Source: an uncultured Emticicia sp.
GTDB lineage: Bacteria > Bacteroidota > Bacteroidia > Cytophagales > Spirosomataceae
Reading direction: 5' to 3'
DNA length: 64,000 bases
Assembly (NCBI RefSeq): GCF_937903345.1
Contig: NZ_CALCZQ010000052.1
Span: 124,001-188,000 of the forward strand
Made by a program: the position numbers and the translations under genes. This document shows, in pieces, positions 25,557 to 34,330 of this stretch (the stretch's first letter is position 1; every line of letters starts with the position of its first letter). Under the pieces are notes generated by a model. That model had not been told where the DNA came from and searched no databases. It saw only the letters and a program-made list of their open reading frames with translations.

Positions 25557-27776
25557 ATGAAAAAATTAACAACATTTCAATTATCAATTATCAATTATCA
25601 ACGATTTGACGTATTAATCAGAAAATTTATTACTTCTCTGTTAATTGTTAATTGTTCATTGATAATTGTCAACGCTCAAGATTCTAGTTCAATTCGTCAG
25701 CTCAATGAGGTGGTTATAAATGCTACTCGTGCCAATCATAAAACTGGAATGGCTTTTACAAATGTTTATCAAAAAGACATTAAAAAAGTTAATTTGGGGC
25801 AAGATATGCCATTTTTGCTCAATCAGTTGCCTTCGGTAGTGGTGAGTTCGGATGCCGGTGCGGGCGTGGGCTATACCAGTATTCGTATTCGTGGCACCGA
25901 CCCTACTCGTATTAACGTAACACTCAATGGCGTGCCTTACAATGATTCTGAGTCGCAAGGAACCTATTGGGTAAATATGCCCGATTTTGCTTCGTCCGCA
26001 CAAAGTATTCAGGTTCAGCGAGGGGTAGGAACTTCGGCCAACGGTGCAGGGGCATTCGGAGCAAGTATTAATATCAATACTTTGGGTTACGAACAAGATG
26101 CTTACGGAGAAACTAATTTTACTGTTGGGTCATATAATACTCTTAAAACAAATGTTTTAGCAAGTACAGGCTTGTTGAATGGTCACTTCGTGGTCGATGC
26201 CCGTTTGTCGAAACTGAGTTCTGACGGCTACATCGATCGTGCTTCTTCTGACCTAAAATCTTTTTATGTTTCGGCTGGATATTATCTTAAAAACAACTTC
26301 ATAAGATTCAACGCTTTTTCTGGGAAAGAAAAAACCTATCAGGCTTGGGAAGGCGTGCCAGAAAGTTTATTAAAAACTAATCGAACTTTTAATCCATATA
26401 CTTATGATAACCAAGTCGATGATTATCAACAAGATCACTATCAGTTGATTTCTTCGTTTAAATTAAATCATAAGTGGACATTCAATCCGATATTTCATTA
26501 CAGCAAGGGAAAAGGCTTTTATGAGCAATTCAAGCCTGACGATATATATTCAAATTATGGTTTGCCAGATGTGGTTATAGGTACTACTACTTTCAAAAAA
26601 ACAGATATTATTCGTCGTAAATGGTTGGATAATGATTTTTATGGAGCAACCTACTCATTTGATTATCAGAGTAATAAGAAGTTTATAGCAAATATTGGTG
26701 GTGCTTGGAATAAATACGATGGTAATCATTATGGTGAAATTATTTGGGCTAAAAATACTTCCACTGCTGATTTGCGTTATCGTTGGTACGAAAGCAATGC
26801 TTTGAAAACAGATTTTAATATCTATTCAAAGGTCTATTATCAAGTTTCAGAGGCGTTAAATTTCTTTGCTGATTTGCAATATAGAACCGTTAACTATACA
26901 ATACAAGGTACAGGTGATAAACGCCAAGATATTTCACAAAAATCTGCAGGCGGCCTATCACTCTATCAATTTTTTAATCCAAAGCTGGGTATAAATTATC
27001 AATTAAACGAAACCACTTCGCTATATGCCTCGTATGCGGTTGGAAATAAAGAGCCAAGCCGCCAAGATTTTGTTGATAATGCTCCTAAAGCACCTTTGGC
27101 TGAAAACCTACAAGACTTAGAAGTTGGTTACCGTTTGGCAAAAACAAAATTGAGTTTTGATGCGAATTTCTATTATATGAATTACAAAAATCAATTAGTA
27201 CTTACAGGCCAAGTAAATGGAGTAGGAGAGGCGATTAGGGTAAATGTTCCTAAAAGTTATCGTGCTGGGTTAGAATTATCGGCATCCGTCAGGTTAGCTG
27301 AAAAGTGGAAATTGGCAGCAAACACTACTTTTAGCCAAAATAAAATCAAAAATTTCACAGAAACGATTGTGAATTATGATGGCGATGCCAATCAAATCAA
27401 TAATTTATTGAAAACTGATATTTCGTTTTCACCAAATGTGATTGCGGGTGGACAGCTTTCGTATAATCCTGTCAAAGACATTGAACTGGCTTTTATGACA
27501 AAATACGTAAGTAAGCAATTTATGGATAATACTTCTGATGATAATCGTAGCCTTGATGCGTTTTTTGTGAATGATTTTAGAGCGAGTTATTCTATCAAAC
27601 CCAAGATTGTTAAAGAGTTGACTTTCAGTTTATTAGTCAACAATATTTTTAATCATTTGTATGAATCTAATGGCTATACGTATAGCTACATTTATGATAA
27701 ACAAGTAACTACCGAAAATTTCTATTATCCGCAGGCAGGTACAAACTTTTTGTTGGCAGTGAAAGTGAGACTTTAA
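25557..27776 (+). CDS. TonB-dependent outer-membrane receptor, TPP-riboswitch controlled
   Basis: 739 residues from ATG 25557 (MKKLTTFQL), after a signal peptide ending IIVNAQ. Plug domain: LNEVVINATRANHKTGMAF, then LLNQLPSVVVSSDAGAGVGY, IRIRGTDPTRINVTLNGVPY and a QVQRGVGTSANG strand; a 22-stranded barrel follows and ends in the aromatic-rich FLLAVKVRL terminus. No carboxypeptidase-regulatory-like domain precedes the plug. Control by the TPP riboswitch points to uptake of thiamine, its phosphates or a precursor; this class of thi-regulated receptor has been predicted in Bacteroidota. No inner-membrane partner is adjacent. Confidence 0.92.
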   Translation: MKKLTTFQLSIINYQRFDVLIRKFITSLLIVNCSLIIVNAQDSSSIRQLNEVVINATRANHKTGMAFTNVYQKDIKKVNLGQDMPFLLNQLPSVVVSSDAGAGVGYTSIRIRGTDPTRINVTLNGVPYNDSESQGTYWVNMPDFASSAQSIQVQRGVGTSANGAGAFGASININTLGYEQDAYGETNFTVGSYNTLKTNVLASTGLLNGHFVVDARLSKLSSDGYIDRASSDLKSFYVSAGYYLKNNFIRFNAFSGKEKTYQAWEGVPESLLKTNRTFNPYTYDNQVDDYQQDHYQLISSFKLNHKWTFNPIFHYSKGKGFYEQFKPDDIYSNYGLPDVVIGTTTFKKTDIIRRKWLDNDFYGATYSFDYQSNKKFIANIGGAWNKYDGNHYGEIIWAKNTSTADLRYRWYESNALKTDFNIYSKVYYQVSEALNFFADLQYRTVNYTIQGTGDKRQDISQKSAGGLSLYQFFNPKLGINYQLNETTSLYASYAVGNKEPSRQDFVDNAPKAPLAENLQDLEVGYRLAKTKLSFDANFYYMNYKNQLVLTGQVNGVGEAIRVNVPKSYRAGLELSASVRLAEKWKLAANTTFSQNKIKNFTETIVNYDGDANQINNLLKTDISFSPNVIAGGQLSYNPVKDIELAFMTKYVSKQFMDNTSDDNRSLDAFFVNDFRASYSIKPKIVKELTFSLLVNNIFNHLYESNGYTYSYIYDKQVTTENFYYPQAGTNFLLAVKVRL
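25577..25671 (+). repeat. Heptamer repeats forming an inverted repeat inside the receptor signal-peptide codons
   Basis: Three exact tandem copies of TCAATTA (25577-25597) plus a partial copy form one arm. The other arm, 25640-25667, has four heptamers GTTAATT, GTTAATT, GTTCATT, GATAATT. The arms are imperfect inverted repeats, and translated they make much of the signal-peptide region. Short tandem heptamers of this kind are normally intergenic. Confidence 0.75.
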
Positions 27777-27783
27777 GTTCATC

Positions 27784-27819
27784 ACGTCGGCATAGTTCAT
27801 AGCTATGCCGACGTTTTTA
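27784..27819 (+). terminator. Strong rho-independent terminator of the receptor gene
   Basis: A perfect 12-bp GC-rich stem (27784-27795 with 27803-27814) with a 7-base loop, then TTTTAT. It lies between the receptor stop and the convergent oxidoreductase stop. Confidence 0.92.
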
Positions 27820-27826
27820 TATGAAG

Positions 27827-29272
27827 TTAAATCCAACCACCCGAACGATATTCTCGCTTTACGAAAGCATTTGCTTCATCAAAGTTGGTAATTTTCATAT
27901 TTTTGCCATCCCACAAAAGTTTTTTTCTGCCAATAAATTTGTCTTTAGAATTTCTCATCAAAAACGAACGCACTGCCAAATTTCCCATCAAAACTGTTTC
28001 GGTCAAAGGCCCAGATTGGTCGAATGACGAACTTGTATAAGTACCAAAACCAGATTTACAGGCTTTTACCCATTGTTGTTGATGGCCGTTTGTGTCGCCA
28101 TCAACTAAGGCACGTTTTGGATCTGGAAACTTCACATCTTGCAGTTTTCCGTTAGCAAATAGCTTTGGATTATTGCCAAAAAGCTCACAAGCTAAGATGC
28201 CTTTTGTGCCAATAAACATGATTCCACCGTCAATATTGGCAAAAACCTTTTCATAATCACAACCTTCTGGAAGTTTTGGGCGAATACCACCATCATACCA
28301 AGAAAGGCTCAATTCTTTATATTTTTTGTTTGTTGGATTCGGAAATTTAAGGTGAATTGCCGATGACGGCGGACAACTATCATCAAAAAATGCTTCTTTG
28401 AAAAAATCAGCATAGACTTGTCCGACAGAACATTCAACCGAACTTGGATAACCTAAGTTAAGTGTACGGAAAGGTACATCAATAAAATGACAGCCCATGT
28501 CGCCCAAAGCACCCGTACCGAAATCCCAATAACCACGCCAGCGGAATGGCATGTAAGCTTCGTGGTAATCTCGCATTGGGGCAGTACCGAGCCATAAATT
28601 CCAGTCAACTTCGTTCGGAATTGTTTGTTTTTCTCTTTTATCTTTTGGTGATTGTACCCCTTGAGGCCAAACAGGTCGATTTGTCCAAACTTCTACTGTA
28701 TCAACTTCGCCAATCATTCCACTTTGCACAATTGCTTCGGTAACTCTTGTTCCTTTACCGCTACTTCCTTGGTTGCCCATTTGTGTAACAACCTTGTATT
28801 TCATCGCACCTTCAGTCATTTGGCGTGCTTCCCAAATATCGTGTGTCAATGGTTTTTCGCAATAAACGTGCTTGCCAAGTTGCATAGCCGACATCGCAAT
28901 TGGATAGTGCATGTGGTCGGGTGTAGTCACGATTACGGCATCAATATTTTTTCCTTCCGACTCCAACATTTTTCGGTAATCTCTGAAATACGGAGCATTC
29001 GGAAATTTTGCTCGAAACTTAGCTGATTGTCTATCATCAACATCGCATAGAGCTACGATATTATCAGAACCATTATTATAAGCCTGTGGAATATTAAAAT
29101 CGGCTTTCCCGCCACAGCCAACGGCTGCAATATTGAGTTTATCACTCGGTGCTACGAAGCCCCTGCCTAACACATGGCGAGGCACAATCATAAAACCTGC
29201 AGAGGCCAAAGTGCTGGTTTTAAGGAAATTACGACGTGAGTTTTGTTGTTTTTTATCGTAAGAGTTGTTCAT
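27827..29272 (-). CDS. Gfo/Idh/MocA family oxidoreductase with Tat signal
   Basis: 481 residues. The N-terminus carries a twin-arginine motif (SRRNFLK) and hydrophobic stretch, so it should be exported folded with its nucleotide by the Tat system. A Rossmann fold follows (NIAAVGCGGKADFNIP), the family EKP motif is in YCEKPLTHDI, and the C-terminal alpha/beta domain is of the Bacteroidota secreted subfamily. Substrates of these periplasmic NAD(P)-dependent sugar-type enzymes are mostly unknown; some cleave glycosides. It is a single gene. Confidence 0.9.
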   Translation of the reverse strand: MNNSYDKKQQNSRRNFLKTSTLASAGFMIVPRHVLGRGFVAPSDKLNIAAVGCGGKADFNIPQAYNNGSDNIVALCDVDDRQSAKFRAKFPNAPYFRDYRKMLESEGKNIDAVIVTTPDHMHYPIAMSAMQLGKHVYCEKPLTHDIWEARQMTEGAMKYKVVTQMGNQGSSGKGTRVTEAIVQSGMIGEVDTVEVWTNRPVWPQGVQSPKDKREKQTIPNEVDWNLWLGTAPMRDYHEAYMPFRWRGYWDFGTGALGDMGCHFIDVPFRTLNLGYPSSVECSVGQVYADFFKEAFFDDSCPPSSAIHLKFPNPTNKKYKELSLSWYDGGIRPKLPEGCDYEKVFANIDGGIMFIGTKGILACELFGNNPKLFANGKLQDVKFPDPKRALVDGDTNGHQQQWVKACKSGFGTYTSSSFDQSGPLTETVLMGNLAVRSFLMRNSKDKFIGRKKLLWDGKNMKITNFDEANAFVKREYRSGGWI

Positions 29273-29503
29273 GCTGATAGTGGGTTGAATTTTTTTGTAA
29301 TGTATAAAAAAATTGGGGAGGAAAAAAGAGAAGGGTATATGAAAAGTGCTTTAAATATTAGACGAATGTTTTATTTAAGAAAAGAAACTCGTTAGAGATG
29401 GGACAGAAACTCTATAGAAAAAGCAAAAACAATATGAGACGAGATAGGCTATTTACGTCTTTTTTGTAATAGGAATGATAAATGCTAAAACATTACAGGT
29501 CAT

Positions 29504-29672
29504 CGCATAAGAATCCTGAAAGGATGATGTGATTATGATTAACCGTCATAATCAATAAGTTTGAACCCCGAATGGGTGATGTTTCACCCATTCGGGGTGC
29601 TTGTGAATAAGCGGAGTCATTTATTCTCCTATAATAATAACTGCCTTTTAGGCTTGCCCTAAATCTTATGCG
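29504..29672. repeat. Nested palindromic element (REP/MITE-like, or structured RNA)
   Basis: Outer arms CGCATAAGA and TCTTATGCG close a 169-base element. Inside are hairpins ATCCT-GAA-AGGAT (29513-29525), GATTATGA/TCATAATC (29531-29553), and a perfect 14-bp stem CCCCGAATGGGTGA/TCACCCATTCGGGG with a TGTT loop (29566-29597), then GCC-TTTTA-GGC. Such dense pairing in a non-coding gap suggests a mobile palindromic repeat or a folded RNA. No transposase is nearby. Confidence 0.7.
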
Positions 29673-29954
29673 TTTGGTCTGAAAACGTTTATACAAACAA
29701 TAATCCTAGGTTGATTTTTATATATTTGTGTATCAAAACAGAAATTTTATGGCATGTATTGAATAAAAACTAAGCCCAATATAAGTGCATTTATTGCGTT
29801 TTTTTAGCAAAAAACCAATAAATGACCAAGAGACCTATGAGTTACAATAACTTATAGCAAGGTTCTAGGCTTAAAAAGCCGATGCATTAATGGACTATAT
29901 TTGGGAAGAAAAAGGGGTATGATGAAGTAAAAATGCTTAAAATCTTAGCAACTA

Positions 29955-29988
29955 TAAAAATGGCGTAACTCCCTAAGAAATTACGCCA
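29955..29988 (-). terminator. Rho-independent terminator of hemA
   Basis: Stem TGGCGTAA/TTACGCCA (29961-29968 with 29981-29988). Read on the minus strand it is followed by TTTTTATAG, directly downstream of the hemA stop. Confidence 0.8.
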
Positions 29989-30010
29989 CAAAATATTAAT
30001 TTTCAGCTTA

Positions 30011-31267
30011 TTACACCGTTTGTTTTTCTAAATTGAATAAATCGTTTAATACATCAATCAGAGTTTCGGCTTCGCCACGTTTGCAGGCTGCTTTAAGCTG
30101 AATCACTGGTAATTTGATTATTTTCTGCATCATGCTAGACGTAATTTTGTCCATTTTTTCAACTTCTTCAGCCGAAAGGTCTTTAACGAAACGAGCCATT
30201 TCTTCTTTTCTGATTTGTTCTAATGCCCCTTTCAATTTCTGAATAGTTGGCGAAACAATCATTTCTTGAGACCAATTGTTAAATTCGCCAATTGCATCAC
30301 TGATGATGCTTAACACTTGTGGAATCGCTTCCATGCGGCGTTGAATAGCCTCATTGGCTCTGCATTGAATTTCGTCCAAATCATACGAAACTACACCCGT
30401 AACATCTTCAATATCAGTCGAAATGCTATTTGGTACCGAAAGATCAATTAAATATTTTACTGCAAGCGTTTTATCTTTCAGTGTTTCTTTCGTGATTATC
30501 GGTGATTCGCAACGTACAGATGAAATTATAATGTCAGCCTCTAATATATTCTGATTAACGAGTTGATAATCAGCGACTTCAAAGCCTAATTCGTTAGCCA
30601 GTTTTTGTGCTTTTTCTAAGGTACGATTCGTAATCGTAATATTTTTATATCCTTTATCGGCCAAAGTGCGGCACACATCTTCACCAATTTCGCCCAAACC
30701 AACCACCAAAACTTTTGGATTGCTCAAAAGTGGCAAGAAAGTTTCCATAACTTCTACGGTTGCATACGAAGTAGAAGCCGCTCCGTCACGGAACGTAGTT
30801 TCTTGAACAATTTTTTTGTTGGTAAAGAAAATAGTGTGAAGTAAACGATGTAAAAACGGGCCCGCCATTTGTACATCTGCCGACCATTGGTAAGCGTGTT
30901 TTACTTGGTTTGGTATCTGTAAATCGCCAATTACCTGCGAATGCAAGCCCATCGAAACTTCAAACAAATATCTTATGGCTTCATCATGGTCATCAATTAT
31001 TTCAAAGTATTGCAGGATTTCGTTTGAACTAAGTATTTTTTGGCTGGCAATTAAGCGAATAATTTCTTCACCTAAATTATTTTCTGAAACATAATAAACC
31101 TCTGTGCGATTGCAAGTAGAAAGCACAAGCACTTCCGATACCTCAAACGCTTCACGAATCTTCAGCATCATTGCTTTTGATTCTTCTTCGTTTAGTGCAA
31201 TTTGTCCTCTTAGCTGTAATGAGGCTTTTTTATGCGAAATTGTTATTGCTTTAAATAATCCGTGCAT
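30011..31267 (-). CDS. hemA: Glutamyl-tRNA reductase HemA
   Basis: 418 residues. Reduces glutamyl-tRNA to glutamate-1-semialdehyde, the first step of C5-pathway tetrapyrrole synthesis. The catalytic cysteine lies in LSTCNRTEVYY (about 49-59), the NADPH-binding region reads VLVVGLGEIGEDVCRTL, and the C-terminal dimerisation helix follows. It is a single gene with its own terminator. Confidence 0.96.
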   Translation of the reverse strand: MHGLFKAITISHKKASLQLRGQIALNEEESKAMMLKIREAFEVSEVLVLSTCNRTEVYYVSENNLGEEIIRLIASQKILSSNEILQYFEIIDDHDEAIRYLFEVSMGLHSQVIGDLQIPNQVKHAYQWSADVQMAGPFLHRLLHTIFFTNKKIVQETTFRDGAASTSYATVEVMETFLPLLSNPKVLVVGLGEIGEDVCRTLADKGYKNITITNRTLEKAQKLANELGFEVADYQLVNQNILEADIIISSVRCESPIITKETLKDKTLAVKYLIDLSVPNSISTDIEDVTGVVSYDLDEIQCRANEAIQRRMEAIPQVLSIISDAIGEFNNWSQEMIVSPTIQKLKGALEQIRKEEMARFVKDLSAEEVEKMDKITSSMMQKIIKLPVIQLKAACKRGEAETLIDVLNDLFNLEKQTV

Positions 31268-31683
31268 CTTTCTCTAAAATAATTTGCAAATTTACGGTCA
31301 GAAACCTTATGTTGGATATGATTTCTGTCAGTTTTTTTAATTTAGAACTATTCTAAATTATTTTAATAATTTATTCATCTAAAACTTAAAAAAATACAAA
31401 AAAATCTAAGGAATTTCGGAACCAGTTTTTTCGTTAAATTGTAGTGGTTCAAAATTGTTGTATTTTTTTAATTGAAAGAAATGGTTTAAACGACAATTTT
31501 TAGGTTATTTGATAAACTTTTGCATGTTCCTTCGTTTACATTATTATTTACGATAATATCTGCTAAATAGTTTACCCAAGGCAAAGAAATTAGATGAGGT
31601 GTGTTTAATTTAGAATACTTCTAAATAGTTTAATTAAATTGCGACCATATATTGGGTATTTTATTCAATTAAATTTAAGAGTT
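31268..31683. promoter_or_regulatory. Divergent promoter region hemA / histidine kinase
   Basis: 416 bases. On the minus strand 31294-31287 reads TAAATTTG, a match to the -7 consensus, 20 bases from the hemA start. The rest is AT-rich; no RNA element or ORF was recognised, and no promoter was found for the kinase. Confidence 0.4.
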
Positions 31684-32886
31684 ATGGCAAAAAGAGAAGT
31701 TTTTGTAAATATTTATGAGCAAATTACTGGTTGGCGGTTTGTGGCGATTGCGGTTTTGCTTACGATTGGCATCGGGGTTTTGTATTATTTTAATCAACTC
31801 GCTCAACAAGTGGAAGAGCGAGAAAAAAAATATGCAACTTTATATGCCGCAAGTATCAAAGCTTTTGTGGAAATGAGTTTAAACAATACTTGTGACTATA
31901 CTTTTGTGCAAGAGGTATTAGATGCAAATGAGACAGTTCCCGCTATTATTGTTCAAAATGGTGTGCCAATTGCTAATATTAATATTTCAGAATTTAAAGA
32001 TTCTACTCGCATATGGAAGCCCAAAGAACAAGAAACCATTCTTTATAGTAAAATTTCAGAGATGGCTAATGAGCACCCACCAATTGAGTTTTCGATTGGA
32101 AAGGATAAAGTTTCGCTGTATTATAGTAATTCATTGGTAGCCAAACAATTACGTTATTTTCCATACATTTTACTTGGTACATTCTTGATTTTTGGATCAT
32201 TGGCATTTATCGCATATAGTTCTTCCAGAAAGGCCGAACAAAATAGAGTTTGGGTAGGTTTGGCGAAAGAAACAGCCCATCAACTCGGCACGCCGATTTC
32301 GGCTCTAATGGCTTGGGTGGAAGTACTTCGTTCCGACCCAAATTTTGATGGTAGTATTGGTGATGAAATGGAAAAAGACGTAAAACGTCTGGAAACCATT
32401 ACGACTCGTTTTTCTAATATCGGTTCGGTGCCGCAAATGAGCGAAGAAGAAATCGCTCCTTTGGTGCAGCAGACACTTGCTTATTTAAGCCGTCGAATTT
32501 CTACAAAAGTAAAAGTGCATTTCGAAAGTAAATTGCTTGATCATGTGAAAGTTAGTTTAAATAAACACCTAATGGAGTGGGTCGTAGAAAACTTGTGTAA
32601 GAATGCCGTAGATGCGATGGGTGGCATCGGGGAACTATTTGTAACGATTACGCCAACTGGGAAAAAAACGATTGCCATTGATATAAGAGATACAGGAAAA
32701 GGAATCTCTAAAATGAATGTTCGGAAGGTTTTCAAGCCAGGTTTTAGTACAAAAAAACGTGGATGGGGTTTAGGGCTTACTTTGGCGAAACGTATTATCG
32801 AAAACTATCATGGAGGCAAACTTTATGTGAAAGAAACCCAAGTCGATAAAGGCACAACATTTAGGATTTTGTTGGACACGGTATAA
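31684..32886 (+). CDS. Membrane-bound sensor histidine kinase
   Basis: 400 residues from ATG 31684 (MAKREVFVNIYEQI). Two membrane segments (about 16-36 and 158-180) flank an extracytoplasmic sensor region of about 120 residues. The phosphoacceptor is H199 in KETAHQLGTPISALM, followed by the N box ENLCKNAVDAMGG, G1 DIRDTGKGI, and G2 GWGLGLTLAKRI. The HQLGTP form is common in Bacteroidota kinases. No response regulator is adjacent, so it is an orphan; the receiver-glycosyltransferase at 43 kb is one possible but unsupported partner. Confidence 0.92.
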   Translation: MAKREVFVNIYEQITGWRFVAIAVLLTIGIGVLYYFNQLAQQVEEREKKYATLYAASIKAFVEMSLNNTCDYTFVQEVLDANETVPAIIVQNGVPIANINISEFKDSTRIWKPKEQETILYSKISEMANEHPPIEFSIGKDKVSLYYSNSLVAKQLRYFPYILLGTFLIFGSLAFIAYSSSRKAEQNRVWVGLAKETAHQLGTPISALMAWVEVLRSDPNFDGSIGDEMEKDVKRLETITTRFSNIGSVPQMSEEEIAPLVQQTLAYLSRRISTKVKVHFESKLLDHVKVSLNKHLMEWVVENLCKNAVDAMGGIGELFVTITPTGKKTIAIDIRDTGKGISKMNVRKVFKPGFSTKKRGWGLGLTLAKRIIENYHGGKLYVKETQVDKGTTFRILLDTV

Positions 32887-32888
32887 AG

Positions 32889-32934
32889 TCAATGGAGGCA
32901 CAACTAATACAAACCTACCTCCATTGATTTTTAT
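32889..32934. terminator. Rho-independent terminator after the histidine kinase
   Basis: A 10-bp perfect stem (32889-32898 with 32918-32927) followed by TTTTTATTTTTT on the plus strand, reaching the stop codon of the convergent acyl-CoA dehydrogenase. Confidence 0.85.
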
Positions 32935-34145
32935 TTTTTGCGTGTATCTAGCCCATAACCTTTCAAAATGCCACGAGCCAGGGCTATTTTGTGCACCTCA
33001 TCTGCACCATCATAGATTCGAGCGGCACGTTCGTGGGCATACCAGTACGAAAGCAAAATGTCGCTCGTCATACCTAATGCACCATGCGTTTGTATAGCTC
33101 GGTCGATTACGCGGAGCATCATATTGGCCGTAAAAAATTTAATCATCGAAATTTCATCACGCACGACTGCTGCACCTTTTTCGTCGATATTTTTGGCCGT
33201 GCGAAGCACTAAAAGGCGGGCAGCATCAATTTCGGCTCTACTTTCGGCTATAAATCCTTGAATAAACTGCATTTCGCCCAACATCACTCCTTCGGCCATT
33301 TCTCTTGATGTGGCATAACGACACATCAGATCAAAGCTACGCTCGGCAATACCAACAAAACGCATACAGTGGTGAATACGACCTGGCCCGAGACGTTCTT
33401 GTGCCAGTAAAAAACCTGCACCTTCCATGCCAATTAAATTGGATTGAGGAACTCGCACATTTTCATAAATTACTTCGGCATGGCTTGCCCAGCTATCTCC
33501 TGCATGGCCCATTATTGGAATATTTCTTACAAATTTATAGCCTTCAGTATCAAGCGGTACGATAATCTGACTTGCACGCTTGTGCGGAGCCGCATCGGGG
33601 TTTGTTACTGCCATTACAACTGCAAAAGCGGCACCATCGGCCGAAGACGTAAACCATTTATGTCCATTAATAATATAATCATCACCATCTTTTACGGCCG
33701 TTGTCCCCATTCTCGTGGGATTTGAGCCAGCAAATTCAGGTTCGGTCATAGAGAAACAGCTTCTTATTTCGCCATCCATCAAAGGCTTTAGGTATTTGTC
33801 TTTGAGGTGTTTAGGGGCGTATTTGTGCATCAATTCTGTATTGCCAATGTCGGGAGCTTGCGTATTAAACACAAAATGCCCAAAAGGTGAACTTGCCAGC
33901 ACCTCGCTGATTTGTCCAAACTCGCAGAGTGTAAGTCCAAGGCCACCGTCATCTTCCGATAAGTGCAATCCCCAAAGACCAGCTTTTTTTACTAAAGCTC
34001 TTTTTTCTTGCAAAATTGGTTCAACAAATGAAAAATTATGAGCAAGATTCTCAGTAGTTTCGAGTGGATATAATTCGGTTTCTACAAATGCCTTAATTTT
34101 TGGCAATATATCTTTTAATTTGTCTGTGATAAATAGAGTTTCCAT
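32931..34145 (-). CDS. Acyl-CoA dehydrogenase family protein
   Basis: 404-residue FAD flavoenzyme for alpha,beta-dehydrogenation of acyl-CoA. The flavin-binding CFSMTEPEFAGSNPTRM and GHKWFTSSADGA motifs, the LGPGRIHHCMRF helix and the C-terminal QTHGALGMTSD and YDGADEVHKIALAR motifs are present. The GADEVH form resembles the bacterial ACAD10/11-like group. No other beta-oxidation gene is adjacent. Confidence 0.92.
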   Translation of the reverse strand: METLFITDKLKDILPKIKAFVETELYPLETTENLAHNFSFVEPILQEKRALVKKAGLWGLHLSEDDGGLGLTLCEFGQISEVLASSPFGHFVFNTQAPDIGNTELMHKYAPKHLKDKYLKPLMDGEIRSCFSMTEPEFAGSNPTRMGTTAVKDGDDYIINGHKWFTSSADGAAFAVVMAVTNPDAAPHKRASQIIVPLDTEGYKFVRNIPIMGHAGDSWASHAEVIYENVRVPQSNLIGMEGAGFLLAQERLGPGRIHHCMRFVGIAERSFDLMCRYATSREMAEGVMLGEMQFIQGFIAESRAEIDAARLLVLRTAKNIDEKGAAVVRDEISMIKFFTANMMLRVIDRAIQTHGALGMTSDILLSYWYAHERAARIYDGADEVHKIALARGILKGYGLDTRKK

Positions 34146-34257
34146 TCTAATGGTTTTATATCGTTACGATGAAGCGGATGATTTAATAAATATTGCTTAA
34201 AGTTAGTTTTACTATCTTGATGATACAATATTTTACGACTTTTCTTGAAAAATAGTT

Positions 34258-34265
34258 TAAATTTG
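34258..34265 (+). promoter_or_regulatory. Candidate -7 box upstream of the POTRA/barrel gene
   Basis: TAAATTTG matches TAnnTTTG 65 bases before the ATG. The -33 element is not convincing. Confidence 0.28.
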
Positions 34266-34330
34266 ATGGTTTCAATAATATCAAAATTCCGTAATTTTTT
34301 AAAAAATCATTATTTATAACCAACTTTATA

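Larger units (their letters stand above)
29273..30010. other. Intergenic region with a structured repeat, no gene supported
   Basis: 738 bases between two minus-strand genes. It contains the nested palindromic element at 29504-29672 and the hemA terminator at about 29955-29988. A 67-codon minus-strand frame through the element is a by-product of the palindromes. The remaining sequence is AT-rich with no recognised signal. Confidence 0.55.

Noticed and set aside
25577..25671. Heptamer repeats as a CRISPR array
   Set aside because: Units are 7 bases with no spacers.
29493..29696. 67-codon minus-strand frame
   Set aside because: It runs through the nested palindromes and has no coding character.
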